Positions 10,934-19,460 of a stretch of DNA of 64,000 nucleotides are shown one piece after another. Where the stretch lies: the NCBI RefSeq assembly GCF_000227465.1, contig NC_016047.1, positions 3,142,857-3,206,856 of the forward strand. Direction: 5' to 3'. The stretch comes from Bacillus spizizenii TU-B-10. GTDB lineage: Bacteria > Bacillota > Bacilli > Bacillales > Bacillaceae. How positions within the stretch are numbered: the stretch's first letter is position 1; each line of letters starts with the position of its first letter. The translations under genes were made by a program, and so were the position numbers. The notes below the pieces were generated by a model. The model saw only the letters and a program-made list of their open reading frames with translations, searched no databases and was not told where the DNA came from.

Positions 10934-11671
10934 ATGATTATTGTATCCGGACAATTGCTCCGTCCCCAAGATATTGAAAACTGGCAGATTGATGAGAATC
11001 TAAATCCTCTGTTAAAAGAGATGATTGAGACGCCTGTTCAGTTTGATTATCATTCAATTGCAGAACTGATGTTTGAGCTTAAACTGCGGATGAATATCGT
11101 TGCAGCTGCTAAAACGCTGCACAAAAGCGGGGCGAAGTTTGCCACTTTTTTAAAAACATACGGGAATACAGCGTATTGGAGGGTTTCACCGGAAGGCGCC
11201 TTAGAGCTGAAATACAGAATGCCGCCTTCAAAAGCGATTCGGGACATAGCTGAAAACGGCCCGTTTTACGCGTTTGAATGTGCGACCGCAATTGTTGTCA
11301 TTTATTACTTGGCCTTGATCGATACCATCGGGGAAGAAAAATTTGATGCCACCTTTAACAGAATTATTTTATATGACTGGCATTATGAGAAATTGCCGAT
11401 ATATACGGAAACAGGACATCACTTTTTTCTCGGAGATTGTTTGTATTTTAAAAATCCTGAATTTGATCCGCAAAAAGCCCAGTGGAGAGGCGAAAATGTG
11501 ATTTTACTGGGAGAAGATAAATATTTCGCCCATGGCCTCGGAATCTTAAGCGGACAGCAAATTATCGATAAGCTGAATTCTTTTAGAAGAAAAGGAGCCA
11601 TACAGCCAGCCTACCTTCTGTCTCAGGCGACCAGACTGGATGTTCCGTCTCTTTACCGCATCGTCCGCTAA
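10934..11671 (+). CDS. tgl: Tgl, spore coat protein-glutamine gamma-glutamyltransferase
   Basis: This 245-residue bacterial transglutaminase forms epsilon-(gamma-glutamyl)lysine crosslinks in the spore coat; GerQ is the known substrate in B. subtilis. The catalytic cysteine is Cys116 in FYAFECATAIV. The ATG at 10934 is chosen because AAGGGGGG precedes it at normal spacing. An upstream in-frame ATG would add 31 residues without a ribosome site. CATATCTTA at 10903-10911 resembles a SigK -10 element, in keeping with mother-cell expression, although no good -35 is visible. Confidence 0.93.
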   Translation: MIIVSGQLLRPQDIENWQIDENLNPLLKEMIETPVQFDYHSIAELMFELKLRMNIVAAAKTLHKSGAKFATFLKTYGNTAYWRVSPEGALELKYRMPPSKAIRDIAENGPFYAFECATAIVVIYYLALIDTIGEEKFDATFNRIILYDWHYEKLPIYTETGHHFFLGDCLYFKNPEFDPQKAQWRGENVILLGEDKYFAHGLGILSGQQIIDKLNSFRRKGAIQPAYLLSQATRLDVPSLYRIVR

Positions 11672-11706
11672 AAACCCCATCGCCTATTTTCGAGACGATG
11701 GGGTTT
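11672..11706. terminator. Shared terminator between tgl and the convergent small gene
   Basis: A strong stem AAACCCCATCG (11672-11682) / CGATGGGGTTT (11696-11706) follows the tgl stop directly. It also overlaps the last codons of the convergent gene at 11684-11941, so it probably serves tgl. Confidence 0.7.
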
Positions 11707-11941
11707 CAAATGCTTTTCGTTTTCGATAAAAAGGGGCTGTGCCGAAAAACTGGTTCGCAGCCCACTCCATTTTTTCAAGGTCATGTCTTGTCACAATTGG
11801 ATCTAGACTGCTCCATTTGATAAAGCGGACAAAATAGTAGCCTTTGATAGGAGCCATTGTAACTTTTGAGTGAGGCCAGCCTTCAAATACAAACTCAATT
11901 TTCCCTCTTTTTTTATAAGAATATTGAAGAATGTTCATCAT
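11684..11941 (-). CDS. Small uncharacterised protein, 85 residues
   Basis: A small gene converging on tgl. The product is soluble and rich in basic and aromatic residues (motifs [25 protein letters not shown]), with no membrane segment or signal peptide. It may start at the first or second of two adjacent Met codons. AGAGGTGACAG lies upstream as a ribosome site. It lies 21 bp downstream of the flavoenzyme gene on the same strand and may be co-transcribed with it. I do not recognise the family and assign no function. Confidence 0.6.
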   Translation of the reverse strand: MMNILQYSYKKRGKIEFVFEGWPHSKVTMAPIKGYYFVRFIKWSSLDPIVTRHDLEKMEWAANQFFGTAPFYRKRKAFETPSSRK

Positions 11942-11962
11942 CTGTCACCTCTGTTTATCAAG

Positions 11963-12994
11963 TTACGTTCGGCAAAGCTCGGCTAACAGCGTTTTCACAT
12001 CAGCGGGCCTGTTCAGCATTCCGACAGATTGCCCAGCCCACAAAGACATGTACCCGGAATCTTTTTCTTTGGCTGCGTGTTTTCTCATCGGCTTTGTTAA
12101 CGTGTTTTGCAATGGATAAGGCAGCACGTTTGCCTCCTCAGCCTGCTGCTCTTTCATCCATTGATTGACTATACCCCTTGCAGGCTTACCTGAAAACAAT
12201 GCGGTGAGGCGTGTGTCTGTTCCTTGCGCTTTTTTTAATTCGCGCCTGTACGCTTCAGATACTTCGCATTCCTCACACATGAGAAACGGCGTCCCGATCT
12301 GTACGCCTTGGGCTCCGAGACAATGAGCGGCCTGGACACCGCGCCGGTCGGCAATTCCGCCTGCCGCGATCACTGGAACGGAAACGGCGTCTGCCGCTTG
12401 GGGAATGAGCGACATGAGGCCAAGTGTCGATTCTCCGCTGACCGGCAGAAAAGACCCGCGGTGGCCGCCCGCTTCGCTACCTTGCAGTACAATGATGTCC
12501 ATTCCGCATTCTTCAAGCAGAACGGCTTCCTGCGGAGTCGTAGCTGTCCCGATGAGACAGCAGCCATTTTTCTTTAACGCTTGAATGCTTTCATCCGGCG
12601 GAATGCCAAACGTAAATGAACAGGCTTTTACATTGTGTTTGAGAATGATGTTCATTTTTTTATGGAAGTCGTCCCATTCTTCTTCCTCTGAAGAGAATGA
12701 AGGAGCCTGTTCGGCGCACGGAATCTTATTTTTCCAAGTTTGAACGATGTCCTCATCCGGTTCTTTTCTGCTTTCTGGAACAAACACATTCACCTGAAAT
12801 ACTCGATCAGTCAGCTGCTGCATCTCAATGATTTGCTTTTCGAGCATGTCGGGACTGAGATATCCGGATGCCAGACTTCCAAGCGCGCCTTCATTTGACA
12901 CAGCGGCTGCCAGGACGGGCGTGACAAGCCCCCCGGCCATTGGCGCCTGGATGACAGGTTTTGTCAGCGATAATACTTTCATCCATTCCGTCAT
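11963..12994 (-). CDS. Nitronate monooxygenase (2-nitropropane dioxygenase family)
   Basis: A 343-residue FMN-dependent TIM-barrel enzyme. Visible family motifs are QAPMAGG near residue 16, GSEAGGHRGSF in the middle, IAAGGIADRRGV, and GAQGVQIGTPFL for phosphate binding. Members oxidise alkyl nitronates such as propionate 3-nitronate, and some are enoyl-reductase-like enzymes. The ATG at 12992-12994 follows CAGGAGGG; a further upstream in-frame ATG is unlikely. It resembles B. subtilis YrpB, which I place elsewhere in the 168 genome, so this is probably a paralogue. It follows yugU by 13 bp and probably shares its transcript. Confidence 0.8.
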   Translation of the reverse strand: MTEWMKVLSLTKPVIQAPMAGGLVTPVLAAAVSNEGALGSLASGYLSPDMLEKQIIEMQQLTDRVFQVNVFVPESRKEPDEDIVQTWKNKIPCAEQAPSFSSEEEEWDDFHKKMNIILKHNVKACSFTFGIPPDESIQALKKNGCCLIGTATTPQEAVLLEECGMDIIVLQGSEAGGHRGSFLPVSGESTLGLMSLIPQAADAVSVPVIAAGGIADRRGVQAAHCLGAQGVQIGTPFLMCEECEVSEAYRRELKKAQGTDTRLTALFSGKPARGIVNQWMKEQQAEEANVLPYPLQNTLTKPMRKHAAKEKDSGYMSLWAGQSVGMLNRPADVKTLLAELCRT

Positions 12995-13007
12995 GAAAAC
13001 CCTCCTG

Positions 13008-13406
13008 TTACCCCATGATTTTGATATAACAAGTCCGTGTACGCGGGCCGTCAAATTCACAGAAATAAATGCCCTGCCATGTTCCTAGAATCAGCCGGCC
13101 GTTTTCAATAATGACAAGCTGTGAAGCTCCCACCGTACTCGACTTCATGTGCGCAGCAGTATTGCCCTCCATGTGGCGGTCCAGCTCGTGTTCCCACGGA
13201 TACACCTCATCAAATCTTCTGAGCATATCTGTTTTGACATCCGGATCGGCATTTTCATTAATTGTAATGCCCGCTGTCGTATGAGGACAGTAAATCAGCG
13301 CAGCGCCGCTCGTTACACCTGTTTCTTGAAGAAACGCTTCCACCTCGCTGGTGATCTCAATCATTTCATCTCGTTTGTTCGTGTTGATTTGCAGTGTTTT
13401 CAGCAT
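13008..13406 (-). CDS. yugU: YugU, UPF0047/YjbQ family protein
   Basis: A 132-residue member of the UPF0047 (YjbQ) family, a small trimeric beta-rich protein. Hallmarks are [18 protein letters not shown] (residues 40-57), the [11 protein letters not shown] segment and the GTWQGI(Y)FCEFDGPR C-terminal block. Some members show weak thiamin-phosphate synthase activity, but the physiological role is unknown. The start follows GAAAGGAGAAACAA. It lies immediately upstream of the flavoenzyme gene. Confidence 0.88.
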   Translation of the reverse strand: MLKTLQINTNKRDEMIEITSEVEAFLQETGVTSGAALIYCPHTTAGITINENADPDVKTDMLRRFDEVYPWEHELDRHMEGNTAAHMKSSTVGASQLVIIENGRLILGTWQGIYFCEFDGPRTRTCYIKIMG

Positions 13407-13498
13407 TTGTTTCTCCTTTCATTTGTCCGCTCTATTTGCTAATTCGTTCTGTGTTCTTTTTTTCCTGTTAAACCACTCTCATAAACCTGATAAAAAAT

Positions 13499-13526
13499 AA
13501 AAAACTCCAGTCTCTGGCTGGAGTTT
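13499..13526 (-). terminator. Terminator after yugT
   Basis: The stem AACTCCAG / CTGGAGTT (13503-13510 and 13518-13525) is followed by a T run on the minus strand. Its upstream edge overlaps the yugT stop codon. Confidence 0.75.
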
Positions 13527-15189
13527 AGCACCATAGATATATTCTTGCTTCATACGGCTTTAACAGTACTGATGTCATGTGCTTATGCGGGTCTGTTTCC
13601 ACATTTGACAATACGAGTGCGCCTGATGACAATGGCAATCCGGGGTGCTTGAATAAGGCCGGCGTTCCTGTCAGATTGGCTGCAATCAGTGCAGCATGGC
13701 TATCGTTTTTCCGAAGATATGCAAAGATTTGCTGATCTTCCGGTAAAATGAGCGTATATGTCCCATTGATAAAAACATCGTATGTTTGGCGCAGCTTGAT
13801 CAGGCTTTTGTAAAAGTGGTATACAGATGTTTTATCGGTTATTTGCGCCTCGGCGTTCAGCCATTTGTAATTCTCATTGGTTCCGATCCACGGTTCGGCT
13901 TCAGAAAATCCGGCGTATGGATCGGCATTCCATTGCATCGGCGTTCGTGAATTGTCCCTTCCCTTTTTCCAGACAATCTTCATCACGTCCTCGTGTGATG
14001 CGCCTTTCGCCGTTTCTCTTTCATATAGGCGTTTCATTGCGACATCATCATAGTCCTCAATAGACGGAAATGCCACGTTTGTCATGCCGAGTTCCTGCCC
14101 CTGATAAATAAACGGTGTGCCTTTCATGAGAAAATAGACAGCGGCAAGCGCTTTTGCACTTTCCTTCAGGTACACTCCGTCATCTCCCCACACAGAAACA
14201 GAACGGGGCTGGTCGTGATTTTCCATAAACAAAGCATTCCAGCCGATCCCTTCAAGACTGTCCTGCCAGTCAGTTAGAATTCGTTTGAAGGAAGCGATAT
14301 CAATGCTTTCATTGATCTCTACATCCCACAGGCCGAGATGCTCAAATTGAAAAATCATGCTGAAGATGCCGTTTTTTTCTCCAACCCAATCTGCCGCTTC
14401 CTTTGCAGCGACACCGTTTGCCTCACCGACTGTCATAATCGGATAGCGGGAAAATGTGTTTTCTTTCAGCTCTCTTAGTAAATCCATTATGCCGTCAGCA
14501 TTCATATGATAGGGGAAGGAAGGAACGCAGTCCAGCCCTTTTGGATTCGGCATATCGGGAAGCCCTTCTTTTTTCTTAATATGCGTAATGGCGTCCACCC
14601 GAAATCCGTCAATTCCTTTATCAAGCCACCAATTAATCATGTCGTAAACGGCATTTCTCACCTTTTCATTCTCCCAATTCAAATCAGGCTGTTTTTTATC
14701 AAAAAGGTGAAGATAATACTGGCTAGTCTTTTGATCATATTGCCATGACGGTCCGCCGAAAATGCTTTCCCAATTGTTCGGCGCTTTTCCGTTTTTGCCG
14801 TCCTTCCAAATATACCAGTCGCGCTTTTCGGAGTGTATGGATGAACGGGATTCGATAAACCATGGATGTTCGTCGCTTGTATGGTTCACGACAAGATCCA
14901 TAATCAGCTTCATGCCCAGCTCATGAATGTCACCAAGCAGCTGGTCGAAATCCTCCATGGTGCCGAAATCGCTTAATATGTTTTTGTAATCCTTGATATC
15001 ATAGCCGTTATCCGCATTGGGCGAATCATACAGCGGGCAAATCCAGATGACATCAGCGCCCAGCTCTTTTATGTAATCAAGTTTGGATCTGATTCCTTGA
15101 ATATCCCCGATTCCGTCGCCATTTGAATCTTTAAAACTGCGGGGGTAAATTTGGTAGACAACCGATTCCTTCCACCAAGCCTTTTTCAT
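13525..15189 (-). CDS. yugT: YugT, oligo-1,6-glucosidase / alpha-glucosidase (GH13)
   Basis: A 554-residue glycoside hydrolase of family GH13, subfamily of oligo-1,6-glucosidases. The catalytic residues are visible as Asp199 in GFRVDA (nucleophile), Glu256 in TVGEANG (acid/base) and Asp326 in ENHDQPR. The calcium-site loop DSNGDGIGDI is at residues 21-30. There is no signal peptide, so it acts in the cytosol on imported isomalto-oligosaccharides or related sugars. The start follows AGAAGGGAGTGGCTGT. It is transcribed alone, with terminators on both sides. Confidence 0.9.
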   Translation of the reverse strand: MKKAWWKESVVYQIYPRSFKDSNGDGIGDIQGIRSKLDYIKELGADVIWICPLYDSPNADNGYDIKDYKNILSDFGTMEDFDQLLGDIHELGMKLIMDLVVNHTSDEHPWFIESRSSIHSEKRDWYIWKDGKNGKAPNNWESIFGGPSWQYDQKTSQYYLHLFDKKQPDLNWENEKVRNAVYDMINWWLDKGIDGFRVDAITHIKKKEGLPDMPNPKGLDCVPSFPYHMNADGIMDLLRELKENTFSRYPIMTVGEANGVAAKEAADWVGEKNGIFSMIFQFEHLGLWDVEINESIDIASFKRILTDWQDSLEGIGWNALFMENHDQPRSVSVWGDDGVYLKESAKALAAVYFLMKGTPFIYQGQELGMTNVAFPSIEDYDDVAMKRLYERETAKGASHEDVMKIVWKKGRDNSRTPMQWNADPYAGFSEAEPWIGTNENYKWLNAEAQITDKTSVYHFYKSLIKLRQTYDVFINGTYTLILPEDQQIFAYLRKNDSHAALIAANLTGTPALFKHPGLPLSSGALVLSNVETDPHKHMTSVLLKPYEARIYLWC

Positions 15190-15282
15190 ACAGCCACTCC
15201 CTTCTAAGTGTGTGGTCTATATATCTTATGTAGAAAAAAGGCTTTACAGCATTGCTTTTTCTGAAAACCGCCAGCCGTCATA

Positions 15283-15311
15283 AAAAAAAACAGCCGTTTA
15301 ATCTCCGGCTG
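15283..15311 (-). terminator. Terminator after yugS
   Basis: The stem CAGCCG (15291-15296) / CGGCTG (15306-15311) with flanking A/T pairs and a T run on the minus strand. It ends 4 bp before the yugS stop codon. Confidence 0.75.
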
Positions 15312-15315
15312 CTTT

Positions 15316-16608
15316 TTATAAAAAGTCGGTTTTTTTAATTTCTACAAAACGGATGTGATGATCTTCGGCGTCGAGGATTTTAAATTCACACCCCTCCGCG
15401 TGTATCACATCTCCTGCTTTCAGCTCCATTTTTTGCGTCAGAAGCCAGCCTGCAATCGTATCAATTTCTTCGTTTTCAATCGCAATGTCGAACAGATCGT
15501 TTACTTCGTCTATTAACGCTTTTCCATCCATTACATAATGATGCTCGCCTTTTTTCAAAATATGCGGCGTTTCATCCTGATCATATTCATCGCGGATTTC
15601 CCCGACGATTTCCTCGATAATATCCTCGACAGTGACAAGCCCCGCCGTTCCCCCGTATTCATCTACGAGAATGGCCATGTGAATCCGCTCCTTCTGCATG
15701 CGAATCAAAAGCTGCTGAACAGGGATGCTTTCAATGACTCTGATGACAGGCCTCATAATCTGCTTCAGCTTAATCGGCTGTCCGAGAAAATAAGCTTTAA
15801 ACATATCTTTGCTGTTGATGATCCCTAAAATATGATCTTTGTCTTCTTTAATGACAGGGTAACGTGTATACCGTTCATTAATGATGTGATGAATCGCTTC
15901 TTCAAGCGACTGCTCCAGAGAGATGACCGCAATTTCTGTCCGCGGAATCATAATCTCTCTTGCTACACGGTTGTCGAATTCAAAAATCTTATTCACATAG
16001 CGGAATTCAGACTGATTGATTTCTCCCTTTTCATAGCTTTCTGAAAGGATCAGCCTCAGTTCCTCCTCGCTTATGACAACCTCATGCTCCTTCACTGAAT
16101 GAAAGCCAAACAATTTCACAAGAAAACTTGCAGAGCCGTTCAATGCTTTAATAAACGGATACGTGATTTTATAAAACCAGATCAGCGGCTTTGCAATCCA
16201 TAAACTGACAGCTTCAGCCTTTTGAATGGAAACCGTTTTCGGGGCAAGCTCACCCATTACCACATGCAAAAAAGTGACGATGATAAATGCAATTACAAAT
16301 GTGACAATGTGGTTAAACGGTTCCGGTATGCCTGTCGCTGTAAATAAGGGATGAAGAATGCGTTCAAATGTCGGTTCACCAAGCCATCCAAGGCCGAGGG
16401 CTGTAATCGTAATCCCGAGCTGGCAGGCTGATAAATACTCGTCAAGATTGGAGATGATTTTATGTGCGGCAAGCGCCCGGCTGTCACCGCTTTCGATGAG
16501 CTGATTGATTTTTGAACCTCTGATTTTGACGATTGCAAATTCCGCTGCAACGAAAACAGCCGTAATGCCGATCAAAACAAAAATGGCGATCAATTGTAAA
16601 ATAAGCAA
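15316..16608 (-). CDS. yugS: YugS, CorC/HlyC-type membrane protein with CBS domains
   Basis: A 430-residue protein of the CNNM/CorC family. The order is an N-terminal DUF21 membrane domain (about residues 1-190) with four hydrophobic segments, a tandem CBS pair (about 210-330) with MIPRTEI at its start, and a C-terminal CorC_HlyC domain (about 345-430). Relatives are linked to Mg2+ or other divalent-cation efflux, and the hemolysin label is historical. The start is TTG (16606-16608). The good ribosome site AAGGAGGT lies 32 bp upstream with a perfect hairpin in between (see findings). It is downstream of yugP and probably in the same operon. Confidence 0.85.
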   Translation of the reverse strand: MLILQLIAIFVLIGITAVFVAAEFAIVKIRGSKINQLIESGDSRALAAHKIISNLDEYLSACQLGITITALGLGWLGEPTFERILHPLFTATGIPEPFNHIVTFVIAFIIVTFLHVVMGELAPKTVSIQKAEAVSLWIAKPLIWFYKITYPFIKALNGSASFLVKLFGFHSVKEHEVVISEEELRLILSESYEKGEINQSEFRYVNKIFEFDNRVAREIMIPRTEIAVISLEQSLEEAIHHIINERYTRYPVIKEDKDHILGIINSKDMFKAYFLGQPIKLKQIMRPVIRVIESIPVQQLLIRMQKERIHMAILVDEYGGTAGLVTVEDIIEEIVGEIRDEYDQDETPHILKKGEHHYVMDGKALIDEVNDLFDIAIENEEIDTIAGWLLTQKMELKAGDVIHAEGCEFKILDAEDHHIRFVEIKKTDFL

Positions 16609-16615
16609 AAATAAA

Positions 16616-16648
16616 CCCTTACCATAAATGGTAAGGGGCCACCTCCTT
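16616..16648 (-). promoter_or_regulatory. Hairpin between ribosome site and TTG start of yugS
   Basis: CCCTTACCAT (16616-16625) and ATGGTAAGGG (16628-16637) form a perfect inverted repeat. On the minus strand AAGGAGGT (16641-16648) lies just before it and TTTATTT-TTG just after. Folding would bring the ribosome site to about 10 nt from the TTG start. Alternatively the hairpin plus the T-rich stretch is a weak attenuator between yugP and yugS. Confidence 0.55.
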
Positions 16649-16652
16649 AACG

Positions 16653-17330
16653 TTAATTCTCATTACGACCGTTTAAGAAGATCATCACAAAGCGCAGAAG
16701 TTCAAACAGGGAAACCAGGGCGGCGGCCACATACGTTAAAGCGGCGGCGCTCAGCACTTTATTTACCCCATTCTCTTCATTGTTCCGGATGAATCCTTCT
16801 GACACAATAATTTGCTTCGCGCGTGAACTTGCATTGAATTCGACAGGCAATGTAATCAGCTGGAAAAAGACAGCGGCTGAAAATAGAATGATGCCAAGCC
16901 CGATCAAATTCAGGCTGCCGAGAAGCATACCTCCTAAGAAAAGCATAGGAGCTACACCGGATGCAAAATTCACGACTGGGAAGATTTTATGTCTCAGCAC
17001 AAGCGCACCGTATGACTCCTGATGCTGCAAGGCATGTCCGACTTCATGGGAAGCTACGGAGATGGCGGAAATTGAGCGGCCATAATAGACCGGCTCAGAT
17101 AAACGCACCACCCGTCTTGTCGGGTCGTAATGGTCTGTTAAAGTGCCTCTTACCGGTTCGACCGGCACGTCGTAAAGACCGTTTATATCTAAAATCCGTC
17201 TTGCCGTTTCTGCCCCTGTACGTCCGCTTGAGGCTTCCACTTTTGAATATTTTTCAAAGTTGCTCTTCACTTTAAATTGTGCCCAAAACGACAATCCCAA
17301 TGCGGCTATTGTTAAAAATATAAACAGCAT
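16653..17330 (-). CDS. yugP: YugP, membrane zinc metalloprotease
   Basis: A 225-residue membrane protein with an N-terminal helix, the zinc-protease motif HEVGH at residues 95-99 (in ASHEVGHALQH), and further hydrophobic segments around 110-160 and 190-220. This is the Zn-dependent neutral metallopeptidase_2 family. Its physiological substrate is not known to me. The gene is followed 44 bp later by yugS on the same strand. Full length for the family. Confidence 0.85.
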   Translation of the reverse strand: MLFIFLTIAALGLSFWAQFKVKSNFEKYSKVEASSGRTGAETARRILDINGLYDVPVEPVRGTLTDHYDPTRRVVRLSEPVYYGRSISAISVASHEVGHALQHQESYGALVLRHKIFPVVNFASGVAPMLFLGGMLLGSLNLIGLGIILFSAAVFFQLITLPVEFNASSRAKQIIVSEGFIRNNEENGVNKVLSAAALTYVAAALVSLFELLRFVMIFLNGRNEN

Positions 17331-17374
17331 TTTTCATCATCCTTTTTCCATAATCAAATCTTTCTTTATTACAA

Positions 17375-17638
17375 TTATTTTAATGAGTTTTCTTTCTCGT
17401 GTACAGAAAAGCGCTTCTTCTTCCGGCTCGGAGCACACATTCCAATCAGCAGAAAGAGCAGGCCTGCTGAAAACAAATAAAAGGCAAAGCTGCCGACAAG
17501 CTCTTTCAGAAAGCGAAGCCAGGAGAAGCTGCCGGAAAAGTGATTATATGAATTCAAATCGAAAATAAACAAAATCACCGCGGATGCCGCCAGCTGCGTA
17601 CCGATCAAAACCACGATCGTTCTTTGAATGATCGTCAT
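17375..17638 (-). CDS. Small two-helix membrane protein, 87 residues
   Basis: The product has two predicted membrane segments (about residues 7-27 and 44-68) and a strongly basic tail with SRKKKRF. The ATG at 17636-17638 is preceded by AAGGATGAAAAAAG, a weak ribosome site. It lies 44 bp upstream of yugP on the same strand and is divergent from mstX, whose start is 47 bp away, so the two share a short promoter region. I do not recognise the family. The hydrophobic pattern and operon position make a real gene likely. Confidence 0.6.
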   Translation of the reverse strand: MTIIQRTIVVLIGTQLAASAVILFIFDLNSYNHFSGSFSWLRFLKELVGSFAFYLFSAGLLFLLIGMCAPSRKKKRFSVHEKENSLK

Positions 17639-17684
17639 CTTTTTTCATCCTTTTTGTTTTAGTTTATGGAGAAATCCGTTTTAT

Positions 17685-18017
17685 ATGTTTTGTTCATTTT
17701 TTGAAAAACATCACCGGAAGTGGGACATACTGTTAGAAAAAAGCACGGGTGTGATGGAAGCCATGAAAGTGACGAGTGAGGAAAAGGAACAGCTGAGCAC
17801 AGCAATCGACCGAATGAATGAAGGTCTGGACGCATTTATTCAGCTTTATAATGAATCGGAAATCGATGAGCCGCTTATTCAGCTTGATGATGATACAGCC
17901 GATTTAATGAAGCAGGCCCGAGATATGTACGGCCAGGAAAAGCTAAACGAGAAATTAAATACGATTATTAAACAGATTTTATCCATCTCATTATCTGAAG
18001 AAGGAGAAAAAGAATGA
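17685..18017 (+). CDS. mstX: MstX (Mistic), membrane-associating protein
   Basis: A 110-residue protein that matches B. subtilis Mistic nearly residue for residue as I remember it. It is strongly acidic, with four amphipathic helices and no classical signal peptide or strongly hydrophobic segment, yet Mistic inserts into or associates with the membrane. It helps production of the downstream potassium channel. The ATG at 17685 gives the 110-residue form; an upstream in-frame start would add 19 residues. The stop overlaps the yugO start (ATGA), indicating translational coupling. Confidence 0.92.
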   Translation: MFCSFFEKHHRKWDILLEKSTGVMEAMKVTSEEKEQLSTAIDRMNEGLDAFIQLYNESEIDEPLIQLDDDTADLMKQARDMYGQEKLNEKLNTIIKQILSISLSEEGEKE

Positions 18018-19000
18018 AATCAAATCGGATATTTATTTCATGGCTCAAATGGCCGTTATTTATCCGAATCGGGGTTATTATTTTATTTCTGATTCTTTTG
18101 TTTGGCCAAATCATTTATATTCTTGAGCCGAAGCAGTTCACTTCGGTTTTTGAGGGCATTTGGTGGGCTGTCGTTACCGTTTCGACAGTCGGCTATGGAG
18201 ATTATGTGCCGCACACGCCGCTGGGACAGGCGGCCGGAATACTGCTGATTTTGAGCGGGGCAAGCTTTGTCACTGCATATTTCGCCACGTTATCAGCGGC
18301 CGCATTCAGCAGACAGCACCGTTACATCGAAGGAAAAGTTGCTTACAAAGGGCGCGGCCACATCATTCTGATCGGGTGGAATGAAAAAACAAACCGGCTT
18401 CTGAAGGACCTGCAGTTTACGGCCCCTTCCAAAACGGTTGTACTGATCGATGAATCTTTAAAAGAAGGCCCGCTTATCGAAAACGTCCATTTCATACGCG
18501 GGCACGCAGCCGATGATGAGACACTGAAACGGGCCAATATTACTGAAGCGGAATCAGTGATGATTACAGCCGATCAGTATAAAAGTGAAACTGAAGCAGA
18601 TATGCTGTCAGTGCTGATTCTTTTATCAGTTAAAGGGCTTAATCCCCTTGCTTACTGCATCGTTGAGATTTTGACTGACCGGTTTGTCACCAATGCAGAG
18701 CGGGCAGGCGCTAATCAAATCATCGGAACTTCAGAATTTATCAGCCGGGCGATGCTGCAGCATTACCAAATCAAATTACGGCCGTCTAAACAGCAGAATG
18801 GAATCAATTTGACACTTGATCAGCATGTGAAGCTTCTTCCTGTTCCTGACGATCTAAGGGGAGCCGCTTACAAAACGTGTGTCCTCTATTTCCTTGATCA
18901 CAACACGACAATTATCGGCGTACAAAAAGAGGAAGGGCCGATGATTTCCCCTCCTCTTACATACAAGGTGCTCGAAACAGACCAATTTCTTGCGATCTAA
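18014..19000 (+). CDS. yugO: YugO, potassium channel with RCK domain
   Basis: A 328-residue two-helix potassium channel. Helix 1 spans about residues 17-37, the selectivity filter TVGYGD is at 58-63, helix 2 spans about 70-97, and a cytoplasmic RCK/TrkA-N domain begins near 112 (GHIILIGWNEKT). In B. subtilis YugO releases K+ and carries electrical signals in biofilms. It overlaps mstX by 4 bp, the same pairing as in strain 168, and its stop overlaps that of the convergent yugN by 4 bp. Confidence 0.93.
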   Translation: MKSNRIFISWLKWPLFIRIGVIILFLILLFGQIIYILEPKQFTSVFEGIWWAVVTVSTVGYGDYVPHTPLGQAAGILLILSGASFVTAYFATLSAAAFSRQHRYIEGKVAYKGRGHIILIGWNEKTNRLLKDLQFTAPSKTVVLIDESLKEGPLIENVHFIRGHAADDETLKRANITEAESVMITADQYKSETEADMLSVLILLSVKGLNPLAYCIVEILTDRFVTNAERAGANQIIGTSEFISRAMLQHYQIKLRPSKQQNGINLTLDQHVKLLPVPDDLRGAAYKTCVLYFLDHNTTIIGVQKEEGPMISPPLTYKVLETDQFLAI

Positions 19001-19404
19001 TGCAGCAGAACATCCTCCAATTCTTTCACAAGGGAGGCGCCGATATCCAAATACGCCGGATCAATTTCCGCGTCGCGCCTTTCCGGCTCGGAAAATTGAT
19101 TAAAGAGTGATTGGAAAGGACCTCCCTCGGCATAATCGTCAAGATCCGCCTGAAACACCTGCCTCAGCATAAACGGCGTTCCGATCCGAACGGCCGCCCC
19201 GCGTTCATCGAGACTGCCCTGTACCGCATTGACTGGAATCCTTAAAAACAAATAGCCATTTGTATCATCAATTTTATAATCAAAGTAGCCGTGATCGTAT
19301 TCCCAACCGCCGTTTATCACATAACCGAGCGGCTTCATTACTTGTTCCAATTCTTGAAGCAGAAAAGACTGCCCATCTATCGCGGAAGGTATTGGTATCA
19401 TCAA
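18997..19404 (-). CDS. yugN: YugN-like family protein
   Basis: A 135-residue acidic cytosolic protein of the YugN-like family (Bacillaceae, unknown function). No membrane segment or known catalytic motif is visible; the C-terminus is ASLVKELEDVLLH. It converges on yugO with a 4-bp overlap of the two stop regions, so no separate terminator fits between them. The start follows an AAAAAGGGGCATTTTG sequence. Confidence 0.82.
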   Translation of the reverse strand: MMIPIPSAIDGQSFLLQELEQVMKPLGYVINGGWEYDHGYFDYKIDDTNGYLFLRIPVNAVQGSLDERGAAVRIGTPFMLRQVFQADLDDYAEGGPFQSLFNQFSEPERRDAEIDPAYLDIGASLVKELEDVLLH

Positions 19405-19460
19405 AATGCCCCTTTTTCACTTATCCTGTCCTGCCGAACAAGACTTCATTCAGAGGCGCA

